From Alphaproteobacteria bacterium (lineage in GTDB: Bacteria > Pseudomonadota > Alphaproteobacteria > Micavibrionales > Micavibrionaceae), in the NCBI GenBank assembly GCA_020848095.1, contig JADLAT010000008.1, positions 81,825 through 145,824 of the forward strand: 64,000 nt of DNA, read 5' to 3'. Position 1 is the stretch's first letter. Each line of letters starts with the position of its first letter. The position numbers were made by a program, and so were the translations under genes. The notes under the pieces were generated by a model. The model was given only the letters and a program-made list of their open reading frames with translations, had not been told where the DNA came from and did no database searches. Shown one piece after another: positions 1 through 9,133 of this stretch.

Positions 1-1
1 G

Positions 2-1873
2 CTCCGCGATAAAGACGGAAAAATCGTCTGGGTTAATCAGGCCTACACCGATGCTGTGGGCCATTCCCTCGAAGAGGTGCTGAGAGAGCAAAAAGAGCTG
101 GTCACCAGCGCCCGTAAACTTAAAGGCCAAAAAACGACCGCACCCACGACGCAGCAATTGGCAGAAAAAGCCGTATATGAAAAAATTCCGCAAAGCTGTG
201 AGGCGCATGTCGTCATCGGCGGGCGGCGGCTCTTAATGCAAATCATCGAAATGCCGTTACCCGGTCTGGATATGACCTTGGGCGTAACCGAGGATATCTC
301 CGCGCTTGACGACCTGCGGAATGAGCTTAAACGCTACCAGTTCTCCAACAAGGAATTGATGGAGCATCTGCGCAGCGCCATTGCCATCTACAACGCCGAT
401 GAACGTCTGGAATTTTATAACTCCGCCTTTTCCCAACTCTGGGGGCTGGAGGACGGCTGGCTCAACACCAGACCAAAACTCGGCGAGATCATGGAAAAAC
501 TCCGGGAAAGCCGCCGCCTGCCGGAGCAGGCCGACTTTAAACGCTTCAAACAAAGCTGGCTGGATATGTTCACCTCGCTCATCGCCTCGCATGAAGATAT
601 GCTGCACCTGCCGGACGGCAGCGCGCTGCGCATGCTGGTCATTCCGCACTCCATGGGCGGGCTGATGATGACCTTCGAGGACGTCACCAGTCGCCTTGAA
701 CTTGAATCCTCATACAACACCCTCATCGCCGTTCAAAAAGAAACGCTGGATAATCTCGGCGAAGGCGTCGCCGTGTACGGCGGTAATGGACGATTGCGGC
801 TCTGCAACCCGGCTTTTGGCCGGATGTGGGGACTGCATCCCGAAGATCTGGAGGGCGAACCGCATATCAGCCGCCTCGTCGAAAAAGTGGCAAAATTCTT
901 TACAAAAGAAGAATGGGCCGAACGCAAGGAAGAGCTGACCTTCAAGGCGCTCGACCGCATGATGCACGAAGGCCGCCTGAAACGCGCCGATAATACGTTG
1001 ATTGATTTTAACACCGTTCCCCTGCCCGATGGCGGCGTATTGGTAACCTACACCGATGTCACCGACACGGTCCGCGTTGAAAACGCCCTGCGGGAGAAAA
1101 ATGCTGCGCTGGAAGCCGCGGAACAGCTCAAACTCGACTTCCTCGCCAATGTCTCTTACCAGCTCCGCACGCCGCTCAACGCGATCATGGGCTTTAATGA
1201 AATTCTGGATCAGGAATATTTCGGCCCGCTCAACGCACGGCAGAAGGAATACACGCAAGGCACGCAAAAAGCCAGCGAACGCCTGCTGGAGCTGATAAAC
1301 GACATCCTTGATCTGGCCACGCTGGAGGCCGGCTATATGATGCTCCAGCGCGAGGAAATAAAAATCTACGAACTCATGGGCAACATCATGGATCTGGTCG
1401 GCGACTGGGGCCGCAAGGTGGGCATCGAAATTCATCTCCACTGCCCGAAAAATATCGGGCGCATTACTGCGGATGAAAAGCGCCTGAAACAGGCCATCAT
1501 CAACGTCATCCGCAACGCCATCAACTTCACCCCTGCCGGCGGGCAAATCGACCTTACAGCACGGCGCAACAAAGAAGGGCTGGAAATTGAAATCCGGGAC
1601 AGCGGCATCGGCATCGGCAAGGAAGACCGCAAACGAATCTTTGAGCCGTTCAAACGCGCCCGAAGCGGCACAGGCGGGGAACCACGCCTTGGGCGCACCG
1701 GGGCGGGGCTGGGGCTGGCGCTGGTTAAAAACATCATCGCCCTCCATGGCGGCTCCGTCGATCTGGAAAGCGAGCCGGGCAAGGGAACAACGGTCACGAT
1801 TTTCCTGCCGCTCACCTCTATCCGCACCACATTCCATGTGCCGATAGCCCCCATATACGAAGACATCCCGTAA
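2..1873 (+). CDS. divL: DivL-like PAS sensor kinase homologue, 3' part (5' end outside window)
   Basis: The reading frame is open from base 2, so the gene starts upstream of the window; the GTG at 56 is internal. The visible 623 residues hold the end of a PAS domain (IVWVNQAYTDAVGHS), two further PAS-like units, a HisKA dimerisation domain and a HATPase domain with an N box (NVIRNAINF), G1 box (DSGIGIG) and G2 box (GAGLGLALV). In the H box the phospho-acceptor histidine is replaced by tyrosine: the motif reads LANVSYQLRTPLNAI, with the Tyr codon TAC at 1157-1159. This substitution is the hallmark of DivL, the alphaproteobacterial pseudokinase that binds phosphorylated DivK and controls CckA in the cell-cycle phosphorelay. 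The PAS-rich layout and the PleC/DivJ-like HisKA agree with that. The ortholog call is inferred from the Tyr and architecture; a different kinase with a secondary His loss is the alternative. Confidence 0.82.
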   Translation, partial: LRDKDGKIVWVNQAYTDAVGHSLEEVLREQKELVTSARKLKGQKTTAPTTQQLAEKAVYEKIPQSCEAHVVIGGRRLLMQIIEMPLPGLDMTLGVTEDISALDDLRNELKRYQFSNKELMEHLRSAIAIYNADERLEFYNSAFSQLWGLEDGWLNTRPKLGEIMEKLRESRRLPEQADFKRFKQSWLDMFTSLIASHEDMLHLPDGSALRMLVIPHSMGGLMMTFEDVTSRLELESSYNTLIAVQKETLDNLGEGVAVYGGNGRLRLCNPAFGRMWGLHPEDLEGEPHISRLVEKVAKFFTKEEWAERKEELTFKALDRMMHEGRLKRADNTLIDFNTVPLPDGGVLVTYTDVTDTVRVENALREKNAALEAAEQLKLDFLANVSYQLRTPLNAIMGFNEILDQEYFGPLNARQKEYTQGTQKASERLLELINDILDLATLEAGYMMLQREEIKIYELMGNIMDLVGDWGRKVGIEIHLHCPKNIGRITADEKRLKQAIINVIRNAINFTPAGGQIDLTARRNKEGLEIEIRDSGIGIGKEDRKRIFEPFKRARSGTGGEPRLGRTGAGLGLALVKNIIALHGGSVDLESEPGKGTTVTIFLPLTSIRTTFHVPIAPIYEDIP

Positions 1874-1953
1874 ACGCGCATTCATGGGAAAACAAAATCC
1901 GAAAAAACCTTCCCGGCCAAGATGGGGACTGTTTTCCCGCGCCTCATTCATGC

Positions 1954-1965
1954 TAGAATAAAGAC
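1954..1965 (+). promoter_or_regulatory. -10 box of a probable leaderless promoter
   Basis: TAGAAT at 1954-1959 is followed by exactly 6 nt before the ATG at 1966, so transcription would begin at or next to the start codon. No Shine-Dalgarno sequence precedes this ATG. No clear -35 hexamer is seen. The same geometry recurs at 39316 and 53604. Confidence 0.45.
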
Positions 1966-2691
1966 ATGACACGCTGGCTCTTCCTTTTATTTTTCTGCAC
2001 ACTCCTGACGGTGATGCTGCCCGCCTCCCCCGCGCAGGCACAGGCGCAGCAAGAGGAAACGCTCTACCCTTTCGCACACCGCTCCACACCGATATACGAT
2101 CATATGGCACGCGCAATCTTGCGCAAATATCCGCAAAATTTTGACTTCATGCGCTTCCGCCAGCTTTACGCACAAACGCGGCAATATGACCCCATAAGCG
2201 AAGACGTGCTTAAACGCATGGACCAGCTTTCCTACACAGTCTCCAGCGAGCAGGACCCTCAAAAATCCGGCATGGCCCTGCTGAGATATCAGGCGCTCGT
2301 GGCCGATCATCTGGCCAATCTTGGCGTGGTGATGCGCGCCGCCGCTCTGGCGCGGGCGGATAAACGCTTTGGCAATCCGGATTTTTTCCAATGGGTGCGG
2401 GCGGGCCTGATGCAAAGCGTCACAATCTCCGGCACGGGCAACACGCTGGAGGAAGCCTATGACGTTATAACGCTCGCCGAGGAAACCATGCTGCTCTATA
2501 CGCTGGGCTTAAAACTGGAAAAAAGCCTCCCGCGTCATGAAGTCGCCGTTTATTACAACATGAACGAAGTTCTGGACCGCCGCACCGGCAAACGCAAAAC
2601 GGTTTTTGTTGATACAACACAGCCCATGCGCTTTTTAGAGGCGCAGAAGAAACTGCAAAAAAGCAGAAATTTCGACCTTCGCAACCGCTAG
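1966..2691 (+). CDS. Secreted protein of unknown function
   Basis: 241 residues. The N-terminus is a clear Sec signal peptide: a basic MTR, a long hydrophobic core (LFLLFFCTLLTVMLP) and a probable cleavage site after AQA near residue 27. The mature part is mixed alpha/charged, lacks cysteines and contains no domain I recognise; it is probably periplasmic. It sits alone between divL and pyk on the same strand, 92 bp after divL, with a -10-like TAGAAT placed for a leaderless transcript. Function not assignable from sequence. Confidence 0.75.
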   Translation: MTRWLFLLFFCTLLTVMLPASPAQAQAQQEETLYPFAHRSTPIYDHMARAILRKYPQNFDFMRFRQLYAQTRQYDPISEDVLKRMDQLSYTVSSEQDPQKSGMALLRYQALVADHLANLGVVMRAAALARADKRFGNPDFFQWVRAGLMQSVTISGTGNTLEEAYDVITLAEETMLLYTLGLKLEKSLPRHEVAVYYNMNEVLDRRTGKRKTVFVDTTQPMRFLEAQKKLQKSRNFDLRNR

Positions 2692-2718
2692 AACAAAGCT
2701 GAGAATAAGGGCCCTTAC

Positions 2719-4146
2719 ATGCAACCAACCAAACGCAACCGCCGAACAAAAATAGTGGCCACTTTAGGGCCGGCCTCCGCCTCTAAAGACATGATTTTAG
2801 ACCTCTTTTATGCCGGCGTGGATATGTTTCGCCTGAATTTCAGCCACGGAGAACACGAAACCCACCGCGCGGCCTCAGACATAATCCGTGAAATAGAGAT
2901 TCAGACCGGGCGCCCGATCGGTATTCTGGCCGATCTACAGGGGCCAAAATTGCGCATTGGCGAGTTTGAGCACGGCACTATAGAACTGCAAACCGGCCAG
3001 ATTTTTCGCTTCGATATGAACCCGGCCAAGGGCGATACCACCCGTGTATGCCTGCCTCATCCTGAAATCCTGAGCGTACTCGAAGAAGGCGGCACTATCT
3101 TTCTGGATGACGGCAAAGTCCGCGCCCGCGTTATTAAAAAGGGGGATGATTTCATCGAAACTGAAATTGATTCCGGAACCGCGCTTTCGGGGCGTAAGGG
3201 GTTAAATGTGCCGGGCGCAATCATTCCCATTCCGGCCCTCACCGCAAAAGACCGCCGCGATCTCGAAGCGGCACTGGATATGAACGTGGATTGGATCGCG
3301 CAAAGCTTTGTGCAAAATCCCAAGGACGTACAGGAAGCCAAAGACCTGATTGGGGGCAGAGCCGCGCTCATGGTCAAGCTGGAAAAACCCTCCGCCATTT
3401 TACAACTCGAAGATATTCTGGCGCTGGCCGATGGTGCCATGCTGGCACGCGGCGATCTGGGCGTTGAAATTCCACCCGAAGATGTCCCCTCCGTACAAAA
3501 GCGCGTGGTGCGCCAGATTCGCGCCGCCGGAAAACCCATCATCGTCGCCACCCAGATGCTGGAATCAATGATTACAAACTCCCGTCCAACCCGCGCCGAA
3601 GCCTCCGATGTAGCCACCGCCGTTTATGACGGGGCCGATGCCGTAATGCTCTCGGCGGAAACCGCCAGCGGCGCATGGCCGCTCAAGGCCGTTGAAATAA
3701 TGGACCGGATCTGCCACCGGACGGAGGAAGACGAAACCTATAACGATCTCATGGATGCCGCGCACCCCGACACCATCGGCAACCCGGCTGACGCCATCGC
3801 CACCGCCGCCCATTACGTGGCGCAGGATGTCGGGGCCACCGCCATCGTCACCTATACCATGAGCGGCTCAACCGCGCTGCGTATGGCCCGCCAGCGCCCG
3901 GCAGTTCCGGTCTTATGCCTGACCCCCAGACTAAGCTCAGCCCGGAAACTCTGCGTCAGCTACGGCATTCATCCCGTCCATGCACCGGAAATTCAGGGCG
4001 AATTTAACGGCCCCGTTCCCCATGCCTGCCGCATTTTACAAACGGAAAATATTGCACAAAAGGGCGAGCGTTTTGTCATGACAGCGGGCGTGCCTTTTGG
4101 CGTTGCGGGCACCACCAATATCCTGCGCATTGCCGAGATTGAATAA
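2719..4146 (+). CDS. pyk: Pyruvate kinase
   Basis: 475 residues, normal length for a bacterial pyruvate kinase, converting phosphoenolpyruvate and ADP to pyruvate and ATP in the last step of glycolysis. Family motifs appear in order: RRTKIVATLGPAS at the N-terminus, MFRLNFSHG (phosphate-binding Arg and Asn), the signature MLARGDLGVEIP with the metal-binding Glu/Asp region, and IIVATQMLESMI. The barrel is interrupted by the usual B domain (about residues 75-160) and is followed by the C-terminal allosteric domain. The ATG at 2719 has AAGGG about 8 nt upstream. The asparaginase-like gene follows 8 bp downstream, so the two are probably co-transcribed. Confidence 0.97.
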   Translation: MQPTKRNRRTKIVATLGPASASKDMILDLFYAGVDMFRLNFSHGEHETHRAASDIIREIEIQTGRPIGILADLQGPKLRIGEFEHGTIELQTGQIFRFDMNPAKGDTTRVCLPHPEILSVLEEGGTIFLDDGKVRARVIKKGDDFIETEIDSGTALSGRKGLNVPGAIIPIPALTAKDRRDLEAALDMNVDWIAQSFVQNPKDVQEAKDLIGGRAALMVKLEKPSAILQLEDILALADGAMLARGDLGVEIPPEDVPSVQKRVVRQIRAAGKPIIVATQMLESMITNSRPTRAEASDVATAVYDGADAVMLSAETASGAWPLKAVEIMDRICHRTEEDETYNDLMDAAHPDTIGNPADAIATAAHYVAQDVGATAIVTYTMSGSTALRMARQRPAVPVLCLTPRLSSARKLCVSYGIHPVHAPEIQGEFNGPVPHACRILQTENIAQKGERFVMTAGVPFGVAGTTNILRIAEIE

Positions 4147-4154
4147 CAAAAATC

Positions 4155-4661
4155 ATGCACATTCCACACATCATCCTGACCGGCGGAACCATAAATAAAA
4201 TATATGACCCGGTCACCGAAAAACCTGAAATTGGCCCGGCAAGCATCATCCCGGACTACATAGAACGCAGCATCCGGCCCCACACAAAGCCCGGCTTTGA
4301 AACCTTGATGCTTAAAGATTCTCTGTTCTTCACAAAGGAAGACCGCGCGACCGTTTTAAAGGCGGTCAATGCCGCACCTTCAACCAAAATCATTATTCTG
4401 CACGGCACCGGCACCATGCAGATTACTGCGGAATATCTGCACAAAAATCTGGGACCACAAAACCCTAAAACCATCATCCTGACCGGCTCGATCATTCCCT
4501 TAAAAGAATTTGCCGACAGTGACGGCGGCTTTAACCTTGGCTTTGCGCTGGGGAAAATAGACACACTGGCCCCCGGCGTTTATATCGGCATGAACGCACA
4601 TATTTTCCCGGCGGGAACGGTACGAAAAAATACAAAAACCGCACAATTTGAAAACCTGTAA
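4155..4661 (+). CDS. Single-domain asparaginase-like protein
   Basis: 168 residues that correspond only to the N-terminal half of L-asparaginase. The first catalytic threonine motif is present (LTGGTI, Thr12). The second, usually HGTDT, reads HGTGT, so the Asp that binds the substrate amino group is Gly. A later LTGSIIP and GFALGKID match the rest of the N-terminal fold. The C-terminal domain of canonical 330-residue enzymes is absent, and the gene ends cleanly without sign of a frameshifted remainder before the convergent glycosyltransferase gene. It follows pyk by 8 bp. The fold assignment is secure, but true asparaginase activity is doubtful; a related amidase or binding role is possible. 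Confidence 0.75.
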   Translation: MHIPHIILTGGTINKIYDPVTEKPEIGPASIIPDYIERSIRPHTKPGFETLMLKDSLFFTKEDRATVLKAVNAAPSTKIIILHGTGTMQITAEYLHKNLGPQNPKTIILTGSIIPLKEFADSDGGFNLGFALGKIDTLAPGVYIGMNAHIFPAGTVRKNTKTAQFENL

Positions 4662-4681
4662 AATAACGGCGTCTTGCGCGC

Positions 4682-5659
4682 TCAATGCATTGTGGATGAT
4701 TTTTTTAACCCGGCATCTGAGGGCTTAAAATGCTGCACCACATTTTCCACCGTTAACTCTGTCAGATCATTCTCTTGAATAACCTCAACCCGTTCCCCTT
4801 TGGGGGCATGGCGCGCCGGGTTGCTGCGGCCGGAAAACAAAACCAGAGAGGGACATCCCGTGGCCGCAATCAAATGCATCGGCCCGGTATCGTTCCCCAC
4901 CGCCCCGGCGGCATCCCCCGCCATAACGACAATTTGCTTAAGGCTCGTCTTACCGGTCAGATCAAGCGCCTCGGGACATTCCTGCACAATATGGGCCGCC
5001 GCCGCCTCTTCCGGTTTTCCGCCTATAATGACGGGATGATAACCCGTAGAAAAAAGAATTTTAGCCAGCCGCCCGTATTTTTCAGCGGGCCAGCGTTTAT
5101 GCGGATGCTGCGGCGCGCATCCCGGCACCAGCAAAACCCAGGGCGCGCGCAAGGCAAATCCGGTAAGATCAGCCTCCATCCATTCCAGACGGTCAATCCG
5201 GACATCATGAATACCCGCCAGAGCCAGCGTCTGCGCATGTCCATCAAAAGCATGCCCGGCAGTCCGTGCGGGCGATGCGTTCCGGTGAGAGGCCCCGCGC
5301 GCCGCGCCCACCCATTCCGGGTTATGCCCACCCACTTTCAAGAGCCACAAATACAGGGCCGTACGGTCATTATTTTGCAAATCGTAAACGCGGGAAAAAT
5401 CCCCGGCGATCAAGCGGCGGCGTAATTCCCGCCAACCTGCCATGTTAAGCAGGCCCGGCTTTTCATCCAGCATAATCTCATCGAAATAGCCGCATTCTTT
5501 CCCGAAATCCGCAAAACCTTTTGTCGTCAAAAGGGTAATATGCGCTTTGGGGTGATGCCTGCGAATGGCCGCCATCGGCCCCAACGCCTGAATAAAATCA
5601 CCCAGCGCCCCCAGCTTTATCACCAAAATCCGTTTATGTTCCGGCACAAATCTATTCAT
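4682..5659 (-). CDS. Glycosyltransferase family 9 (heptosyltransferase-like)
   Basis: 325 residues. The N-terminus (KRILVIKLGALGDFIQAL) is the classical start of the LPS heptosyltransferase family, and the C-terminal nucleotide-sugar site shows GNDTGPMHLIAATGCPSLVLFS. These enzymes add ADP-heptose or related sugars to the lipopolysaccharide core on the inner face of the inner membrane. The start codon overlaps the stop of the upstream GT4 gene by 4 nt (ATGA), so the pair is translationally coupled. Acceptor specificity cannot be read from the sequence. Confidence 0.88.
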   Translation of the reverse strand: MNRFVPEHKRILVIKLGALGDFIQALGPMAAIRRHHPKAHITLLTTKGFADFGKECGYFDEIMLDEKPGLLNMAGWRELRRRLIAGDFSRVYDLQNNDRTALYLWLLKVGGHNPEWVGAARGASHRNASPARTAGHAFDGHAQTLALAGIHDVRIDRLEWMEADLTGFALRAPWVLLVPGCAPQHPHKRWPAEKYGRLAKILFSTGYHPVIIGGKPEEAAAAHIVQECPEALDLTGKTSLKQIVVMAGDAAGAVGNDTGPMHLIAATGCPSLVLFSGRSNPARHAPKGERVEVIQENDLTELTVENVVQHFKPSDAGLKKSSTMH

Positions 5660-6906
5660 AATTTTTTGGGTTTAGAGGCTTTTTTCACCGTTTTCTTAGC
5701 CTCTTTCTTCACCTTGTTTGACGAAGAAACCGGCGCTTTTTTCTGTGGCAGCGCCGCAGCACCACCGCGCAGCAATTCAGCATAAACATCAAGCGTCCGC
5801 GCCGTCATCTGTTCCTTCGTAAAATGTGCCGCCACATGCGCCATACCGCGCGTGGCCAGCATCGCCCGCTCCGTCGGATCCAGACTCAAGGCCTCCTCAA
5901 TCGCCGTGGCCAGCGCACGGGAATCCCCCGGCGGGACCAGCCAGCCCGTCTGGCCGGGAATAATCGTCTCCTGCGCCCCGCCATGATCGGCGGCAATCAC
6001 CGGACGCCCCATGGCTTGCGCCTCCACTGGAACGCGGCCAAATCCTTCCGGATCGGTCGAGGGGCACACCACCACCGTTGCCATCATATAAGCGGCGGGC
6101 ATATCCTTGCAGTGATCGACAAGCCGCACATGCCCGCCCAGTCCTTTATCTTTGATAAACTGCTCCAGCTCCAGCCGGTATTCCTTACGCCCCTGATCCG
6201 AACCGATAATCACACCGAACAAATCCTTGCGGTTGAGCTGAGCCATCGCTTCGACCAGAACATGATGCCCTTTCCAGCGTGTAAGCCGTCCTGGCAACAT
6301 TACAATATTCGACCCATCCGGTATGCGCCATCCACGCGCCAGATTAATCATGCGCTCCGGCGTAACCGCCGTGGGGTGAAACCGCGCCATATGCACACCG
6401 CGCGGCACAATCCGTAACCGGTCATCCTCAAGCTTGTAATGCGTACGCAAATATTCGGCGACATAATGAGAAATGGCAATCACCCGCTCCCCCATCGCAA
6501 TGGCGCTGTTATAAAAACGCTTGGTTTCATTCGCAAAATTATAAGGCGCATGACAGGTCGTCATAAAATGCGCATGCGTTTTTTTGCAGGCATAATACGC
6601 GCTCCAGGCCGGCGCACGGCTGCGCACATGAACGATATTCACATTATAACGCTGAATAAGCTTCCTCAGCCGCCGCACATTGCGCCACATCACCAGCGGA
6701 TTTTTGGAATCCACAGGCAAATCAATATGCAAAGCCCCGGCCCGCACCAGCTCATTAACCCGGCTGCCGCCGTGAGAAACCACAATCGAGCGCCCACCGG
6801 CACTGGCAATCTCGGCGGCCATGTCAATGCAGCCCTGCTCCGCCCCACCGGCGCCAAGCGCGGGGATAATCTGCATGATAACAGGTTGTGTATGAAAAAA
6901 AGTCAT
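5656..6906 (-). CDS. Glycosyltransferase family 4 (group 1)
   Basis: 416 residues with the GT-B fold. The N-terminal acceptor domain begins PVIMQIIPALGAGGAEQGCIDMA. The C-terminal donor domain carries LPGRLTRWKGHHVLVEAM, VVCPSTDPEGFGRVPVEAQAMGRPVIA (the EX7E-type motif of retaining transferases) and GWLVPPGD. It likely adds a sugar to lipopolysaccharide or another surface glycan, together with the coupled GT9 gene. The last 28 or so residues are very lysine-rich (KKEAKKTVKKASKPKKL), an unusual basic tail outside the catalytic fold that may bind membrane or nucleic acid. It is the first gene of the minus-strand pair; the leader is AT-rich. Confidence 0.9.
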   Translation of the reverse strand: MTFFHTQPVIMQIIPALGAGGAEQGCIDMAAEIASAGGRSIVVSHGGSRVNELVRAGALHIDLPVDSKNPLVMWRNVRRLRKLIQRYNVNIVHVRSRAPAWSAYYACKKTHAHFMTTCHAPYNFANETKRFYNSAIAMGERVIAISHYVAEYLRTHYKLEDDRLRIVPRGVHMARFHPTAVTPERMINLARGWRIPDGSNIVMLPGRLTRWKGHHVLVEAMAQLNRKDLFGVIIGSDQGRKEYRLELEQFIKDKGLGGHVRLVDHCKDMPAAYMMATVVVCPSTDPEGFGRVPVEAQAMGRPVIAADHGGAQETIIPGQTGWLVPPGDSRALATAIEEALSLDPTERAMLATRGMAHVAAHFTKEQMTARTLDVYAELLRGGAAALPQKKAPVSSSNKVKKEAKKTVKKASKPKKL

Positions 6907-7257
6907 GAGGGTTCTTCGCGTTTCACAGAAATAAAGTTATCTAAAAAATATTTCCGCGTTTTGCTCTCCGCTGGCTATCGTTTAAAGCCCGGTATTTAAA
7001 GGCCTGTAAATTTTTATATATAGACATCTAAAGTGTTTAAACGTAGCCTCTTTTAAGAATTTTGACGAAAGATTTGTACGATTTTCCGCCGCGCATGTCA
7101 AAACCTTAACACCCGCCAAAATTTTAAAACCGTGCAAAAAATAAATTCTGATTTTTTTCTCTACTGCGTACACATTTTGAACAACAGGCTTTCACCCTAC
7201 GCAAATCGCAGTCTGTTTTGAATGAAAAAATAAAATGCCGGAGCTTTGCAAACGCCC
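6907..7257. other. AT-rich intergenic region between divergent genes
   Basis: About 350 bp between the minus-strand GT4 gene and the plus-strand hydrolase. It is markedly AT-rich, with runs such as TTTTTATATATAGA near 7011-7024. I see no convincing ORF, tRNA or terminator. It presumably carries the two divergent promoters. A TTG at 7246 could serve as an earlier start for the hydrolase. Confidence 0.5.
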
Positions 7258-8031
7258 ATGACGGAAAAAACATCCCCCGCACGATTTGAACGCCCGAACC
7301 GCCCCGCGCTGGCCTATGAATACACACCAAACCGGGGACAGGGCGCCCGCTATCCCCTTCTGATGTTTTGCGGCGGCTACCGCTCTGACATGAATGGCAC
7401 GAAGGCCAGCCATCTGGCCCGGCAATGCGCCGCGCGCGGACAACCTTTCCTGCGCTTTGATTACAGCGGTCACGGCACTTCCGAAGGCCGCTTCGAAGAC
7501 GGCACAATTGGCGAATGGGCGCAAGATGCCATAGATATGCTGGATTTCATCGCCCAAGGCCCGGTCGTCGTGGCCGGCTCCTCCATGGGTGGATGGATCG
7601 CCCTCCTGCTGGCCAAAGCGCAACCCGACCGCGTGCGGGGGGTCATAGGCATTGCCGCGGCCCCTGATTTCACCGAAACCCTCTTTGCCGAGCGCCTGAA
7701 TGATACCCAGCGACACACGCTGATGACAAACGGCCTGCTGGAAATACCGGGCAATCCCGGAGAGGCCCCCTTGCTCTTTACCAAAAAACTCTATGAAGAG
7801 GGTAAAAACAACCTGCTGCTGGACCGCCCGCAAAGCGTTGATTTTCCTATAAAGCTTATTCAGGGGATGCAGGATGTCGAAGTCCCGTGGGAAACGTCTG
7901 TAAAAATCCAGAAAAACTATCGCGGCGCGGATGTGGACATTATTTTCATAGAAGACGGCGATCACCGTCTCTCCCGCCCCGAAGACCTCGACATTATCGA
8001 CCGGGAAATCCGGACGCTTTCGGGTTTTTAA
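7258..8031 (+). CDS. Alpha/beta hydrolase (ABHD10-like serine esterase)
   Basis: 257 residues from the ATG at 7258; a TTG at 7246 would add four. A GGAG at 7240-7243 lies 2 nt before the TTG and 14 nt before the ATG, so spacing is poor for both and ATG is preferred only by codon. The fold is clear: nucleophile elbow GSSMGG, a DYSGHGTSEG loop, the acid in QGMQDVEVPW and the catalytic His in EDGDHRLSRPEDL. It resembles the ABHD10 group of soluble thioesterases/carboxylesterases. Cytosolic, no signal peptide. Substrate unknown. Confidence 0.85.
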   Translation: MTEKTSPARFERPNRPALAYEYTPNRGQGARYPLLMFCGGYRSDMNGTKASHLARQCAARGQPFLRFDYSGHGTSEGRFEDGTIGEWAQDAIDMLDFIAQGPVVVAGSSMGGWIALLLAKAQPDRVRGVIGIAAAPDFTETLFAERLNDTQRHTLMTNGLLEIPGNPGEAPLLFTKKLYEEGKNNLLLDRPQSVDFPIKLIQGMQDVEVPWETSVKIQKNYRGADVDIIFIEDGDHRLSRPEDLDIIDREIRTLSGF

Positions 8032-8156
8032 ATCTGAGATACGATAAACTGGCCAGCATCCCGCTATTTGTTTTCCAAAGCTTCATTGCTCCCGTCTAAA
8101 AATCGCGCTAGGCTAATAAAGTAGGTTTATTGCGCAAACGATAAGGATTTTTTCCA

Positions 8157-9005
8157 ATGAAACACTTTTTGCTTATGGCCCTTTTGTTTCTAGGCGCCTC
8201 TGCCGTTCCGGCGTATGCGCAGCAAGACTCCCTGCCGGAGCTTCCCGCCCCGATTCAAAATCTGGTCAATGACGGCGCGCAAATCCGGTTTTTAGGCAAG
8301 GATCATGGCGTTGAGGCCTGGCTCACCATCAAAAACGGCGTGGAGCAATATTTTTACGTCCTGCCCGGGCGCAAGGCTTTCATAATGGGCGTGTTGTTCG
8401 ATGATACCGGAAAACTGGTAACGGTCGAACAGGTCAACCGCCTGCGCGAAGGCGGCGACACCTTGCTTGATTCACTGGCTGAATTTCCGGCCGCTGAAAA
8501 AACCGACAAGGGACAGGCCTTTGAATTTAAAACCCCCTCGGAACAACTCTACGCCGATATAGAAAGCGGGAACTGGGTCCCTCTGGGCGCGCCGCAGGCC
8601 CCCGTAATCTACAGCTTCATCGACCCGCAATGCCCGCATTGCCACGAATTTATCAATATGCTGCGCAAGGGCGGCTATCTTGAAAACGGGCAGGTCCAAT
8701 TGCGCATGGTTCCGGTCGGCTTCAAGGATGAAACCCGGGCGCAGGCCGCCTTCCTCATCGCCTCGCCAGATCCGGCTGAGCGCTGGTATCGCCATATGGA
8801 TGGCGATAAAACAGCCCTCCCCGCCCGCAGCGAAATCAATCAGCAGGGCGTACAGAAAAATCTTTCCATCATGCAATCATGGAAATTCGACGTAACCCCT
8901 TTAAGCGTTTACCGCGACAAAAGCGGAACGATAAAAATAATTCGCGGAACGCCGCAGGACATGAAAGCCGTTCTGGCCGATCTGGGCGGAAAAACCGCTC
9001 CGTGA
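8157..9005 (+). CDS. Periplasmic thiol:disulfide interchange protein, DsbC/DsbG-like
   Basis: 282 residues. A Sec signal peptide (MKHFLLMALLFLGASAVPAYA) is followed by an N-terminal cystatin-like dimerisation region and a thioredoxin fold with active site CPHC (Cys159 and Cys162) and a likely cis-proline in VTPLSVY. Such proteins isomerise or protect disulfides in the periplasm. AAGGA precedes the ATG by about 10 nt. It stands just before the type IVB secretion genes; I-type and related transfer systems often carry a DsbC-like factor (TrbB), so a role in folding secretion components is a reasonable inference, but a housekeeping DsbG is equally possible. Confidence 0.85.
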   Translation: MKHFLLMALLFLGASAVPAYAQQDSLPELPAPIQNLVNDGAQIRFLGKDHGVEAWLTIKNGVEQYFYVLPGRKAFIMGVLFDDTGKLVTVEQVNRLREGGDTLLDSLAEFPAAEKTDKGQAFEFKTPSEQLYADIESGNWVPLGAPQAPVIYSFIDPQCPHCHEFINMLRKGGYLENGQVQLRMVPVGFKDETRAQAAFLIASPDPAERWYRHMDGDKTALPARSEINQQGVQKNLSIMQSWKFDVTPLSVYRDKSGTIKIIRGTPQDMKAVLADLGGKTAP

Positions 9006-9133
9006 CCCTGTCTTCGGGCGCAACCGCACCGCGGCCCTTGTCTTGGCGGGGAAATCGGCCTTATACTCATCGGCAGAGCCGGGATCTATCCCTTGCTCTG
9101 TTGTATCGCTCTCTTATTTTTGTCGCTTGAAGC

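Noticed and set aside
710..2116. Long open frame (468 codons) on the minus strand across divL
   Set aside because: It is antisense to a gene with clear kinase motifs, shows no domain and has a composition typical of a shadow frame.
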